Origin: Fusobacterium perfoetens ATCC 29250
GTDB taxonomy: Bacteria; Fusobacteriota; Fusobacteriia; Fusobacteriales; Fusobacteriaceae
Direction: 5' to 3'
Assembly (NCBI RefSeq): GCF_000622245.1
Contig: NZ_JHXW01000004.1
Location: 1 to 64,000, forward strand
Length of the DNA: 64,000 bases
In this document: positions 1 to 9,337 of the stretch, piece after piece
Numbering within the stretch: the stretch's first letter is position 1
How the letters are laid out: every line of letters starts with the position of its first letter
The notes under the pieces: generated by a model
Database searches by the model: none
Seen by the model: the letters and a program-made list of their open reading frames with translations, nothing else
What the model was told of the DNA's origin: nothing
Translations under genes and position numbers: made by a program

Positions 1-521
1 AATATTTTTCCATTATTTTGTATTTTTATTTTTTTATTATCTGTTATTAATATTTCACCACTTTTTAATTCATTGTTATCTACTAATAAGGTTCCAGATA
101 TACAAAATACAAATCCTAATAAATCTTTTTCAGAAAATATTATATTTTCTTCTTTTTCTATCTCTTTAAAGAAAAAATCTCCACTACCATCTTTTATCAT
201 AAGATTAAAATCTGTAACTTTACCTTTAGAAAAAGTATCCCAATCTCCTTCAAATCTATCTATTTGATATTTTTCTAAAGTTATATTATGATGATTTTTG
301 TGTTCTAACTCCATTTTTCCATCTAAAATTGATATTACTCTGTGAGTATTTTCTAATTTTGTAAAAGTAGAATTTTCTAATTCTGTTGTAGCTATACTTA
401 TTCTAAATTTAAAATTTCTTTCTTGATAAGTAGAATCTTCTGGATAAATATATAATTGTTTTGTAACTCCTCCACTCCAATTACTAATTACTCTATCTTT
501 TTCTTTTAAAATTTTAAACAT
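1..521 (-). CDS. hutD: HutD/Ves family protein, partial (3' end outside window)
   Basis: The leftward frame opens at an ATG at 521 with an AAGGAG-type site just upstream and stays open to the window edge (about 173 codons seen). The N-terminal part has the HutD pattern: a WSGGVT motif near residue 15, then RISIATTE, then a beta-rich cupin-like core with an FEGD element followed by DFNLMIKDG. HutD proteins are small bicupins found with histidine utilisation genes; their exact role is unclear, though a regulatory or metabolite-limiting function has been proposed. It lies 75 nt downstream of hutI with no clear terminator between, so it is probably the last visible gene of the hut operon. Its C-terminus is cut by the window. 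Confidence 0.85.
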   Translation of the reverse strand, partial: MFKILKEKDRVISNWSGGVTKQLYIYPEDSTYQERNFKFRISIATTELENSTFTKLENTHRVISILDGKMELEHKNHHNITLEKYQIDRFEGDWDTFSKGKVTDFNLMIKDGSGDFFFKEIEKEENIIFSEKDLLGFVFCISGTLLVDNNELKSGEILITDNKKIKIQNNGKI

Positions 522-596
522 CTTTTCTCCTTAATTTTTAATAATTTTATGTAAAAATAACTGTAACATTTAGAAAATTAAGATTATCTTATATTT

Positions 597-1856
597 TTAA
601 AAAACTAATTTCTTATTTTTTACTATAATTTTTCCTTTTTTAAATACATCATTTACATGATTTATCCCTATATTATAAAATATATAATTTAAATTATGAG
701 TATCATATATAATAAAATCAGCTTGTTTTCCTACTTCTAAACTTCCTATTTTATTTTCTTTTTTAATAGCTTTTGCTCCATTTATAGTTGTAGCTTTTAT
801 TATTTCTAATGGGGTCATTTTTATCTGAGCAGAAGCTATATTCATCACAAATTGTATATTTTCACAAGGACAAGAACCTGGATTATAATCTGTTGATAAA
901 GCAACTGTTACACCTTTATTTATCATTTTTCTTACAGGAGCATAATTTTTTCCTAGATTAAAAGATGTTGCTGGTAAAATATTTGCAATAACTTTATTCT
1001 TAACTAATTCATCTATTCCTTTATCACTTATAGCCATTAAATGTTCTGCTGAAACAGTTTGTAATTCTCCAGCAAGCTCTGCTCCTCCTAATGAAACTAT
1101 TTCATCTGCATGTATCTTTAATTTAAAACCTTCTTTTTTAGCCTCATTTAAAATATATCTACTTTCTTCTATATCAAAAACACTATCTTCACAGAATATA
1201 TCACAAAATTCTGCTAAATCTTTTTCTTTTACTTTTTTTAACATTTTTATAATTTCTTCTATATATTTTTTCTTATCATTAATATATTCTTCTGGAACAG
1301 CATGGGCTCCTAAAAATGTAGAAATAATTTCTAATGGATGTTTTTTATTTAATTCTTTATTTACTTCCAATTGTTTTATTTCTGTTTCCATATTTAATCC
1401 ATATCCACTTTTACTTTCTACAGTTGTAACTCCAAATTTAGCCATTCTATTTAAAACTTCATAAGCTTTATTAAACAATTGTTCCTTAGAAGCTTCTCTT
1501 GTATTTCTTACTGTACTTAATATTCCTCCTCCTTGTTTTAATATTTCTAAATAGGGTACTCCCTTTATTTTTAATGGTAATTCATTTTCTCTTGAACCAT
1601 AATGAACTAAGTGTGTATGTGAATCAACTATACCTGGGGTAATAACTTTTCCTTCTGCATTAAATAATTCTGTTTTTTCATCTTTTAATTCTACAGGGTA
1701 ATTCCCTTCTCCTATTGAAATTATATTTTCTTTTTCTATTGCAATATAGGCATTTTTTAAAACTTCTATATTTTCCATATCTCCTATACTTTTCCTTTCT
1801 AATTCTTTAGATGTTACTAAAGTCCCTATATTATACACTATTAAATCAGCTTTCAT
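597..1856 (-). CDS. hutI: Imidazolonepropionase
   Basis: The 419-residue protein matches imidazolonepropionase, which opens the imidazolone ring to give N-formimino-L-glutamate, the third step of histidine breakdown. The amidohydrolase metal motif DSHTH is at about residues 78-82, the HADE motif lies in the middle, and the ALSTDYNPGSCP segment typical of HutI sits near residue 320. Length is normal for the family. It is the fourth gene of the leftward permease-hutH-hutU-hutI-hutD cluster. A hairpin without a strong U-tract separates it from hutU, so it is likely still co-transcribed. Confidence 0.96.
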   Translation of the reverse strand: MKADLIVYNIGTLVTSKELERKSIGDMENIEVLKNAYIAIEKENIISIGEGNYPVELKDEKTELFNAEGKVITPGIVDSHTHLVHYGSRENELPLKIKGVPYLEILKQGGGILSTVRNTREASKEQLFNKAYEVLNRMAKFGVTTVESKSGYGLNMETEIKQLEVNKELNKKHPLEIISTFLGAHAVPEEYINDKKKYIEEIIKMLKKVKEKDLAEFCDIFCEDSVFDIEESRYILNEAKKEGFKLKIHADEIVSLGGAELAGELQTVSAEHLMAISDKGIDELVKNKVIANILPATSFNLGKNYAPVRKMINKGVTVALSTDYNPGSCPCENIQFVMNIASAQIKMTPLEIIKATTINGAKAIKKENKIGSLEVGKQADFIIYDTHNLNYIFYNIGINHVNDVFKKGKIIVKNKKLVF

Positions 1857-1880
1857 AATTCCTCCTTAATTATATTACAA

Positions 1881-1912
1881 GAATAAGAGGCAGATTAATC
1901 TGTCTCTCATTC
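1881..1912 (-). terminator. Intercistronic hairpin between hutU and hutI
   Basis: Arms at about 1881-1894 and 1899-1912 pair across a short TTAA loop with a few mismatches. On the transcribed strand the hairpin is followed by a mixed AT run rather than a clean U-tract. It may be a weak attenuating terminator or an mRNA-processing/stability hairpin that sets hutI-hutD levels below hutHU. Confidence 0.45.
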
Positions 1913-1932
1913 TTTATCATTATGACTTTTTA

Positions 1933-3960
1933 CTATTTAATTTTTTCTTCAACTAATTTTTGAATAAATTTTTCATTAGCTATGTAAGGTAAAGTAATAT
2001 GGTCTGTACCTTTATTATCTTGATTATATTTTATAACTGTTTCTATCGAATGAGAATTTCTTGCCCAAGCTCTTCTTGCCACTCCTCCCATTACATCCCA
2101 AGGCATCGCTTGCATTAATATTTCATCTACTCTATGACTTCCATCAAGAACCATTCCAAATCCACCATTTATAGATTTTCCAATTCCAACTCCTCCACCA
2201 TTATGAAGTGCTATCATTGACATCCCTCTTGCAGCATTTCCAGCAAAACATTGAGTTGCCATATCAGCCATTATATTACTTCCATCTTTAATATTTGAAG
2301 TTTCTCTAAATGGAGAATCTGTTCCTGACACATCATGATGATCTCTTCCCAACATAACTGGACCTATTTCTCCATTTCTGATCATTTCATTGAATTTAAG
2401 AGCTATATTTGTTCTACTCATAGCATCTTGATAAAAAATTCTTGCTTGAGTTCCTACTACTAAACCATTTTCATCAGCATTTTTTATCCACATATAATTA
2501 TCTCTATCTTGATATCTTCTATTTGGATCAACTAATTCTAAAGCAGCTTTATCTGTTTTCAATAAGTCTTCTTTTTTACCAGATAAGCAAACCCATCTAA
2601 ATGGTCCATAACCATAATCAAATAATTCAGGTCCTAATATATCTTCTACATAAGAAGGGAATATAAATCCTCCTTTATCGTCTCTTCCATTCTTAGAAAT
2701 TTCTTTTATTCCTATATCATATAATGATTTTAAGAAACTATTTCCATAGTCAAAGAAATATACTCCTTTTTCAGTAAGATTTTTAATTACATGATAATGT
2801 CTTCTTAATGTTTCATTTACTAATCTATTAAATTCTACTCTATCTTCTGCCAATAATCTTGTTCTTTCTTCAAAACTTATTCCTGCTGGACAATATCCTC
2901 CATCATAAACAGCATGACAGGAAGTTTGATCTGAAAGTAAATCTATATGAATATTATTTTTATCTGCATATTCTAATAAATCAACTATATTTCCATGAAA
3001 TGCTATTGCATAAGGAGTTTTACTTTCTAATTTTTCCTTTGCTACTTCAAAAGCTTTCGCTGGATCTGCAATTATTTCATCTACCCATCCTTGAGATAAT
3101 CTTGTCTGAATTCTTGAAATATCAACTTCTGCTACTATTCCAACTCCTTTAGCTATTACTGTAGCTTTTCCTTGAGCTCCACTCATTCCTCCTAATCCTG
3201 ATGTTACAAATAATTTTCCTGTTAAATCTCCATCATTAGGAACTCCACAGAATAGTCTTGCTGCATTAAGTATTGTTGAATATGTTCCATGAACTATTCC
3301 TTGTGGTCCTATGTACATCCATCCTCCTGCTGTCATTTGTCCATAGTTTGCTACTCCAATTGCTGCTGCCCTTGCCCAGTTATCATAATCATCAAATGCT
3401 CCAACCATTAATGCATTAGTAATTATTGCTCTTGGTGCATCTGGTTTTGATCTAAATAATCCTGTTGGATGTCCTGATGCAACTACAAGTGTTTGATCTT
3501 GTGTTAAATTTTCTAGATATTTTTTTATCAATCTATATTGCATCCAGTTTTGACATACTTGTCCTGTTTCTCCATAAGTTACTAATTCATAAGGATATAA
3601 TGCTATTTCAAAATCCAAGTTATTATCTATCATAACTTGCATAGCTTTTCCTTCTATACATTTTCCTTTATATTCATCAATAGGTTTTCCATAAATTCTT
3701 CCAGCTGGTCTAAATCTATATCCATAAATTCTTCCATGTTCCATAAGTTCATCTAAAAATTCTGGTGCTAATTTTTCATGATATTCTTCTGGTATATATC
3801 TTAAAGCATTTTTTAAAGCTAACTCTATCTCATCTTTTTCTAAATGTACTACTCTTTTTGGTGCTCTTCTATACTTAGGATCTAACTTTGGTATAACCTC
3901 TGGTATATCACAAGCCTCTAATTTTATTGACATATTTTCAAATATTTCTTTATTCATCAT
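1933..3960 (-). CDS. hutU: Urocanate hydratase (long form)
   Basis: The 675-residue protein is urocanate hydratase, the NAD+-dependent enzyme that hydrates urocanate to imidazolonepropionate. Recognisable stretches include YGETGQVCQNW, VASGHPTGLF, GPQGIVHGTY and GLGGMSGAQ in the N-terminal half, and GRDHHDVSGTDSPFRET and ALHNGGGVGIGKS in the C-terminal half. It is longer than the roughly 555-residue proteobacterial form and resembles the about 675-residue type of clostridia, fusobacteria and eukaryotes. The start at 3960 is supported by AGGAGG six bases upstream; a second ATG follows directly. It lies 25 nt after hutH. Confidence 0.97.
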   Translation of the reverse strand: MMNKEIFENMSIKLEACDIPEVIPKLDPKYRRAPKRVVHLEKDEIELALKNALRYIPEEYHEKLAPEFLDELMEHGRIYGYRFRPAGRIYGKPIDEYKGKCIEGKAMQVMIDNNLDFEIALYPYELVTYGETGQVCQNWMQYRLIKKYLENLTQDQTLVVASGHPTGLFRSKPDAPRAIITNALMVGAFDDYDNWARAAAIGVANYGQMTAGGWMYIGPQGIVHGTYSTILNAARLFCGVPNDGDLTGKLFVTSGLGGMSGAQGKATVIAKGVGIVAEVDISRIQTRLSQGWVDEIIADPAKAFEVAKEKLESKTPYAIAFHGNIVDLLEYADKNNIHIDLLSDQTSCHAVYDGGYCPAGISFEERTRLLAEDRVEFNRLVNETLRRHYHVIKNLTEKGVYFFDYGNSFLKSLYDIGIKEISKNGRDDKGGFIFPSYVEDILGPELFDYGYGPFRWVCLSGKKEDLLKTDKAALELVDPNRRYQDRDNYMWIKNADENGLVVGTQARIFYQDAMSRTNIALKFNEMIRNGEIGPVMLGRDHHDVSGTDSPFRETSNIKDGSNIMADMATQCFAGNAARGMSMIALHNGGGVGIGKSINGGFGMVLDGSHRVDEILMQAMPWDVMGGVARRAWARNSHSIETVIKYNQDNKGTDHITLPYIANEKFIQKLVEEKIK

Positions 3961-3985
3961 ATTTTTCCTCCTAATTTTTTTATTA

Positions 3986-5524
3986 TTATATTTTCATTTC
4001 TCCTATTACTTTTTCTACTGCCTCTACTACTTTATTACTTTCTATTAAATTTTCTACTGAATCTATATCTAAATGCATAACTCTATCTGCATCATAATAT
4101 GATACTTTTTCTCTTACTAATCTATATGCATCTCTAGTACCTTCTCCTAATTTATCTTGGGCTTTTCTAAGATCTACTCCTTGACAAGCACATAACATTT
4201 CCATTGCAATTACTTTTCTTGCATTTTTTAATATTTCTCCAGCTTTTCTTGCTGCAATAGTTCCCATTGAAACATGATCCTCTTGATTTGCTGATGAAGG
4301 AATCGAATCTACTGAAGCAGGATGTGCTAAAACCTTATTTTCTGACACTACAGCTGCTGCTGCATATTGAACTATCATAAATCCTGAATTTACTCCCCCA
4401 TTTTCTACTAAAAATGCTGGTAATCCAAAATTTAAATTAGGATTTACTAATCTTTCTATTCTTCTTTCTGAAACATTTGCCATTTCTGATATTGCTATTC
4501 CTAAATAATCAAATATTAAAGCCATTGGTTGTCCATGAAAATTTCCTCCAGATATAACATCATCTGTTTCACAGAAAATAATCGGATTATCTGTTACTGC
4601 ATCCATTTCCATTTCTACTTTATATCTTAAATATTCTAAAGCATCTTTACTAGCTCCATGAATTTGTGGTATACATCTCAATACATATGGATCTTGAACT
4701 CTTAATTGTCCTTGTTTTGTAGTATTTCTACTTCCTTCTAAAATTCTTCTAAAATTTTCTGCTGTTCTTATTTGTCCTTGGTGTCCTCTGATTTCATGAA
4801 CTCTTGGATCAAAAGCACAAGTAATTCCATTTAAAGCCTCTATTGTTAAAGCCCCTGCTAAATCTAAATGTTTCATTAAATTTATTGCATCATATGTTAC
4901 ATGAGCTCCAACTGAAGTCATAACTTGAGTTCCATTTATTAATGCCAATCCTTCTTTTGAAGAAAGTTCAGGTAATATTTTTACTCCACCTTTTTCCATA
5001 GCTTCTTTACCGTCCATTAATACACCTTGATAATAAGCTTTTCCTAATCCCAACATTACTAAAACAATATGAGATAAAGGTGCTAAATCTCCTGATGCAC
5101 CTAAAGAACCTTTCTCTGGAACAAATGGAGTTACTCCTTTATTTAACATTTCAACTAAAGTATCTACTGTAATTTTTCTAGCTCCTGAATATCCTTTTGT
5201 TAGATTTACTACTCTTAAAAGCATAATTCCTCTAACTACATCTATTGGTAAAGGATTTCCAACTCCACAAGAATGACTCATTATTAAATTTTTTTGTAAA
5301 ATACCTGTTTCTTCTTTTGAAACTACTGTATCACAAAATTTTCCAAATCCTGTTGTTATTCCATAAGAAACTCTTTTTTCTTCTACATAAGTATCTACCA
5401 ATTTTCTTGCTCTAGCTATTTTTTCATAAGCACTTTCTGATATTTCCACTTGATAACCTTTTCTTGTAACATTAATTAAATCTTCTAGAGTTAGTTTTTT
5501 ATCTCCTATCATAAGTATTGACAT
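3986..5524 (-). CDS. hutH: Histidine ammonia-lyase
   Basis: The 512-residue protein is histidine ammonia-lyase, which removes ammonia from L-histidine to give urocanate. The Ala-Ser-Gly triad that cyclises to the MIO electrophile is at residues 143-145 in GSLGASGDLAPLSH. The YGITTGFGKF motif near residue 54 is also present. Length is normal. AAGGAGG precedes the start by about ten bases. It is the second gene of the leftward hut operon, 47 nt after the permease. Confidence 0.97.
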   Translation of the reverse strand: MSILMIGDKKLTLEDLINVTRKGYQVEISESAYEKIARARKLVDTYVEEKRVSYGITTGFGKFCDTVVSKEETGILQKNLIMSHSCGVGNPLPIDVVRGIMLLRVVNLTKGYSGARKITVDTLVEMLNKGVTPFVPEKGSLGASGDLAPLSHIVLVMLGLGKAYYQGVLMDGKEAMEKGGVKILPELSSKEGLALINGTQVMTSVGAHVTYDAINLMKHLDLAGALTIEALNGITCAFDPRVHEIRGHQGQIRTAENFRRILEGSRNTTKQGQLRVQDPYVLRCIPQIHGASKDALEYLRYKVEMEMDAVTDNPIIFCETDDVISGGNFHGQPMALIFDYLGIAISEMANVSERRIERLVNPNLNFGLPAFLVENGGVNSGFMIVQYAAAAVVSENKVLAHPASVDSIPSSANQEDHVSMGTIAARKAGEILKNARKVIAMEMLCACQGVDLRKAQDKLGEGTRDAYRLVREKVSYYDADRVMHLDIDSVENLIESNKVVEAVEKVIGEMKI

Positions 5525-5571
5525 AACCCCATGACCTCCTTAAATTTTTTATTATATATTCATTATATTAT

Positions 5572-6879
5572 TTAAAATATTGTTGCTCCTATTAATCCAA
5601 AAATAAATAACAATACTGTATAATGACTAAAAGTAGGTATACATGTATCTGTTATATGTTGATGTTGTCCATCAGCATTCAATCCTGATGTAGGCCCAAG
5701 AGTAGAATCTGATGCAGGAGATCCAGCATCTCCTAACGCTCCTGCTGTAGTTATTAATATTATCATTGCTGTAGGAGAAAATCCTAGTTTTAATGCCAAA
5801 GGACAATAAATTACAGCTAAAATTGGTATAGTTCCAAATGAACTTCCCAAGCCTATTGATACAAAAAGTCCAACTGTTAACATTACAAATGATGCTATTA
5901 ATTTATTTGTTCCAATTATAGATACAACTCCTTCAACTAATACTGGTATCGCATTCGTTTCTCTGATAACATTTCCATATCCAGCCGCTACTAACATTAC
6001 AAATGCTATAAGTCCCATTATCATTACTCCACCATTTAATAAATTATCTATTTCTTTTAAATTTATTACTCTAAAAATCATCATTACTATTAAAGCTGCT
6101 ATTGCTCCCAGAGGTAAAGAACCAGTTATCAATTGAACTCCAAAAGCTAAAATAGCTGCCCCTAATGTTATCCAATGTTCTTTTGTCATATGGTCTGGAA
6201 TATTTTTATCTTCTGTAAAACCTTTTAATGGTAAATCTTGATATTCTCTATCTTTTCTATAAGTTATAAATACTGCTATTAATAATCCTAATAACATTGC
6301 AATTCCCAAAAACCAATTAGATTTCCAAACTTGATCTAATGTTATATTATAACCATTTGCATTTAATTGTTCTTTAACTATAGTATGAAAAATTAATCCA
6401 AATCCTACTGGTAAGACTATATAAGGAACTTTTACTCCAAATGTTAAAGCACATGCAACTGCTCTTCTATCAATCTTCAAATGATTCATCATTTTTAATA
6501 ACGGTGGAATAAGAATTGGTATAAAAGCAATGTGAACTGGTATTAAATTTTGTGAAAAACAAGCTAAAAAAGCTATTAATAATATTAAAACTTTTTTTCT
6601 ACCATTAACTAAATTAGCTATTTTTTTAGACATTATACTAGCTAATCCTGTTTGATTTATTGCTACTGCTAAAGTTCCTAATAAAATATAACTTAGTGCT
6701 GTTTCAGAATTTCCTCCCATTCCAGCAACTAAATATTTCATGGTCAGTCCTAGTCCCATTCCTGACATCATCCCGGCTACTAATGAAGCTACAATCATAG
6801 AAAGCATCACATTCAATCGTAATAAACATAATATTCCCATAACTATAACTGAAATTACTACTGGATTAAATAATAACAT
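5572..6879 (-). CDS. Putative histidine permease (YuiF-like, NhaC/ion-transporter superfamily)
   Basis: The 435-residue protein is highly hydrophobic, with about 11-12 predicted membrane spans. It resembles the YuiF-type transporters annotated as Na+/H+ antiporter-family or histidine permeases; the ALGDAGSPASDSTLGPTSGLNADGQ-like segment near residue 385-410 is typical. As the first gene of the hut operon it most likely brings in histidine, probably by ion symport or antiport. Substrate is inferred from context, not from the sequence. AAAGGGGG lies about six bases before the start. Its upstream region carries three ROK operator candidates. Confidence 0.82.
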   Translation of the reverse strand: MLLFNPVVISVIVMGILCLLRLNVMLSMIVASLVAGMMSGMGLGLTMKYLVAGMGGNSETALSYILLGTLAVAINQTGLASIMSKKIANLVNGRKKVLILLIAFLACFSQNLIPVHIAFIPILIPPLLKMMNHLKIDRRAVACALTFGVKVPYIVLPVGFGLIFHTIVKEQLNANGYNITLDQVWKSNWFLGIAMLLGLLIAVFITYRKDREYQDLPLKGFTEDKNIPDHMTKEHWITLGAAILAFGVQLITGSLPLGAIAALIVMMIFRVINLKEIDNLLNGGVMIMGLIAFVMLVAAGYGNVIRETNAIPVLVEGVVSIIGTNKLIASFVMLTVGLFVSIGLGSSFGTIPILAVIYCPLALKLGFSPTAMIILITTAGALGDAGSPASDSTLGPTSGLNADGQHQHITDTCIPTFSHYTVLLFIFGLIGATIF

Positions 6880-6900
6880 TCTAAACCCCCTTTATAATTT

Positions 6901-6925
6901 TTAAAATCATTTTAATAATTGTTTA
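6901..6925. promoter_or_regulatory. ROK operator candidate, copy 1
   Basis: The core 6901-6915 reads TTAAAATCATTTTAA, a perfect palindrome about one central base, followed by TAATTGTTTAA. It lies just upstream of the permease gene and shares the core and right flank with copies at about 6987 and 7057. Confidence 0.6.
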
Positions 6926-6985
6926 AAAAAAATAATTATTTATATTATTTTTTTATTACATTTCAGTCCTTATATATTTCATTTT

Positions 6986-7010
6986 TTTAAATCATTTTAA
7001 TAATTGTTTA
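6986..7010. promoter_or_regulatory. ROK operator candidate, copy 2
   Basis: TTAAATCATTTTAA at 6987-7000 followed by TAATTGTTTA repeats copy 1 with one base missing from the left arm. Spacing to copy 1 is about 85 bp, close to eight helical turns. Confidence 0.6.
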
Positions 7011-7056
7011 GCAAATAAATATTTATATCATTGATATCAAAAGATTGATCATTCAT

Positions 7057-7079
7057 ATTATTAAAATGATTTTAATAAT
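7057..7079. promoter_or_regulatory. ROK operator candidate, copy 3 (perfect 23-bp palindrome)
   Basis: Ten bases plus one (7057-7067) and their exact complement (7069-7079) flank a central G at 7068; the core is TTATTAAAATGATTTTAATAA. It is the best copy of the motif found also at about 6901 and 6987, about 70 bp from copy 2. It sits between the hut operon and the divergent ROK gene, so it could control both. Confidence 0.65.
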
Positions 7080-7195
7080 TCTGTTATATTTATATCATTA
7101 TTTTTTATAAAACTCAAATATAAAAAATATATTTTGAACATATTTTAAATATATAATTCAAAATATATACAATAAGATTATAATTAGAGTTGCAT

Positions 7196-7224
7196 TTGAA
7201 TATTTTATCTAAATGTTATATAAT
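7196..7224 (+). promoter_or_regulatory. Promoter of the ROK regulator gene
   Basis: TTGAAT at 7196-7201 and TATAAT at 7219-7224 are separated by 17 bp. The predicted start of transcription near 7231 would place the AAAGGAG ribosome site at the very 5' end of the mRNA. Confidence 0.6.
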
Positions 7225-7243
7225 ATGAAAAAAGGAGAATATT

Positions 7244-8374
7244 ATGTATCAGAAAAAAGTAAAAGAATCTAACAAAAATAATATTTTTAAATATATCTTT
7301 GAAAAGAAAAAATCTTTTGTAATAAATGATATTGCTGAAAATCTCAATATTACATTTCCAACTGTAAAAAAAATTATTAACTCTTTTTTAAAACAAAATA
7401 TAATTTTTGAAAGCCAGAAAGTTGGAACTGGTGTTGGAAGAAAAGCAATGGAATATGAACTTAATGAAAACTTTTGTTATTCGATAGGAATTTTGGCTTC
7501 TTCTACAAAAATTAAATTTATCCTAACTAATGCAATTGGAAAAATTCTAAAACAACAAATTTATGAATTACAAACATCTGATCGAAGAAATGAACTTTTA
7601 AATTCTACTAAAGATTTTTTGAATGAAATTAATCCTAATATAAAAAAGAAATTAATAGGTATAGGAATATCTGTTCCAGGGATTGTTAGTGAAGAGTATA
7701 ACTTTATAGAATTTTCTTCTAAAGAAAAAATTGTTCTTTCTTTTATTGAAGAACTTAAAAATTTATTTCACATTCCTGTATTAATAGAAAATGAATCAAA
7801 TTTGTCTGCCATTGCTGAAGCATTTTTAACTAATAATTATATTTATTCAAGCTTTACAGTTTTAACTATAAATGAATATGTTGGAATTAGCAGTTTCCAT
7901 CAAGATTCTTTAAATAATACTCTCTTTTTTAAAGCTGGAAGACTTCATCATATGGTTATAGAATCAAATGGCAAATTATGTGAATGTGGAACACATGGAT
8001 GTTGGGGAACTTATGTTTCAGATAAAGTTTTACTTAATGACTTCCAAAAATATTTTCCCTCTATTAAAACTTATAATGAAATTTTTGATTTAAAATATCA
8101 TGAAACTAATATAGGTGCTTCTCTCATAGATAATTATTTAGAATACCTAGCAATTGGAATAAAAAATATTTTATTCTTTTCAAATCCAGAAAAATTAATA
8201 ATTTCTGGTAATATTTCTATTTATAAAGAATATATAGCTGATAAATTAATTGAAAAAATATATAAAAATCATATTTTTTATCGTGGTAAAGAAACCATAG
8301 TGTTTTCATCTTTAAATGAAAATGGAAGTATCATAGGAGCTGCTATGTTTCCTATATTAGATAAAATAATTTAA
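7244..8374 (+). CDS. ROK family transcriptional regulator
   Basis: The 376-residue protein has an N-terminal winged helix-turn-helix (about residues 12-75) followed by a ROK sugar-kinase-like fold. The zinc-binding ROK signature CECGTHGCWG lies near residue 245. No clear ATP phosphate-binding DxGxT motif is seen at the start of the ROK domain, as expected for a regulator rather than a kinase. It is transcribed away from the hut operon with three shared palindromic sites in the gap, so it is the likely hut repressor. Most ROK regulators sense sugars or sugar phosphates; a histidine-pathway ligand would be unusual. GGAG lies eight bases before the start. Confidence 0.85.
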   Translation: MYQKKVKESNKNNIFKYIFEKKKSFVINDIAENLNITFPTVKKIINSFLKQNIIFESQKVGTGVGRKAMEYELNENFCYSIGILASSTKIKFILTNAIGKILKQQIYELQTSDRRNELLNSTKDFLNEINPNIKKKLIGIGISVPGIVSEEYNFIEFSSKEKIVLSFIEELKNLFHIPVLIENESNLSAIAEAFLTNNYIYSSFTVLTINEYVGISSFHQDSLNNTLFFKAGRLHHMVIESNGKLCECGTHGCWGTYVSDKVLLNDFQKYFPSIKTYNEIFDLKYHETNIGASLIDNYLEYLAIGIKNILFFSNPEKLIISGNISIYKEYIADKLIEKIYKNHIFYRGKETIVFSSLNENGSIIGAAMFPILDKII

Positions 8375-8384
8375 TTTTTTATAT

Positions 8385-8405
8385 AAGAGCCTTTTCTAGG
8401 CTCTT
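8385..8405 (+). terminator. Hairpin after ROK gene, weak terminator
   Basis: AAGAGCC at 8385-8391 pairs with GGCTCTT at 8399-8405. The following bases are AT-rich without a clean T-run, so termination strength is uncertain. The AT-rich stretch from here to 8736 shows no gene or other structure that I can recognise. Confidence 0.4.
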
Positions 8406-8736
8406 AATAAAAAATAATTTAGTTATTAAAACTTCTCTCTAATCTTTTCTATAATTTTAATATTTTCCCTTCTATTTTATCTATTAACTAAAAAATAATT
8501 ATTAAAATTTATTATTTTTTACTTAAAATAAGTCTGAAAATCTTATAAATAATTCAATATTCTTCTCTTAAATAATATCTAATATTCTCAAAATATTTTA
8601 TAATATTCTATTAAATTATAATTTTTACTTTTTAATTTTTTATAATACTTTTTATACTTTATAATTTATATTAAAAATTATAAATATTCAAATTTATTAT
8701 TTTTTAATATAAAAGGATTCAAAAATACTAGAAAAT

Positions 8737-9337
8737 AATATAGAACTGTTAATAGAAATGGCGAAGTTTCAAGAGGTTATTTGTGTAGAAGAAGAAAAGA
8801 TAAAGTAAATAAATGTACCAATACAGCTATTAGAAAAGAAATTTTAGAAACTTTAGTTATAGAAGCTTTAAAAGAAAATATCTTTACACCTACACAAATG
8901 AATATAATTTCTGATAAAGTTTATAATTATTTAAAAGAAAATTATCTAAATACACAAAAGAAAATAATAAGAATAAAAAAAGAAATAGAAAAATTACAAC
9001 TTCAAAAAGATAAAATTTTAAATTATAATTTGAATGGTGTTTTAAATAATAAAGAATATATCAAGAAAAAAACACTTTTTGACGAAGAAATTTTAAATCA
9101 TAAAGAAAATTTAATAAAATTGGAATTTGATACGAAATTCTTGAATCGTGATAAAGTCTTTAAATACCTTGAAAAACTTGCAAAAAAATAGAATCATCAG
9201 ATATGACAATTTTACAAAATATTATATTTACATTCATTGAGAAAATAATTCTCTTTAAAGATACTATTCAAATAAACTTAAGATTATTTCCTCTTGATGA
9301 AAAAATTGCTAAGGTTGGTGGAGATGACGGGAATTGA
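8737..9337 (+). pseudogene. Serine recombinase remnant (C-terminal part, frameshifted)
   Basis: The readable frame begins after a stop at 8736 and has the second half of a recombinase zinc ribbon (NGEVSRGYLCRRR...KCTN around 8757-8825), then a coiled-coil-rich tail with IKKEIEKLQLQKDK, as in large serine recombinases. The catalytic domain, the DNA-binding recombinase domain and the first zinc-ribbon cysteines are missing. The frame stops at TAG 9189-9191. Adding one A to the seven-A run just before it would rejoin a second frame (IESSDMTILQNIIFTFIEK onward) that ends at TGA 9335-9337. The tail therefore overlaps the 3' end of ssrA on the other strand. A TTG at 8781 gives a spurious 136-codon open frame. 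Confidence 0.8.

Noticed and set aside
73-267. 64-codon rightward frame at the left edge
   Set aside because: It is antisense to the HutD-family gene, which has clear motifs.
6880-7243. Riboswitch or T-box in the hut leader
   Set aside because: No T-box or other conserved aptamer sequence is visible; the repeats are short palindromes typical of protein operators.
8410-8736. Possible recombinase catalytic-domain debris in the AT-rich gap
   Set aside because: I translated the nearby frames by eye and saw no recognisable recombinase motif before 8737.
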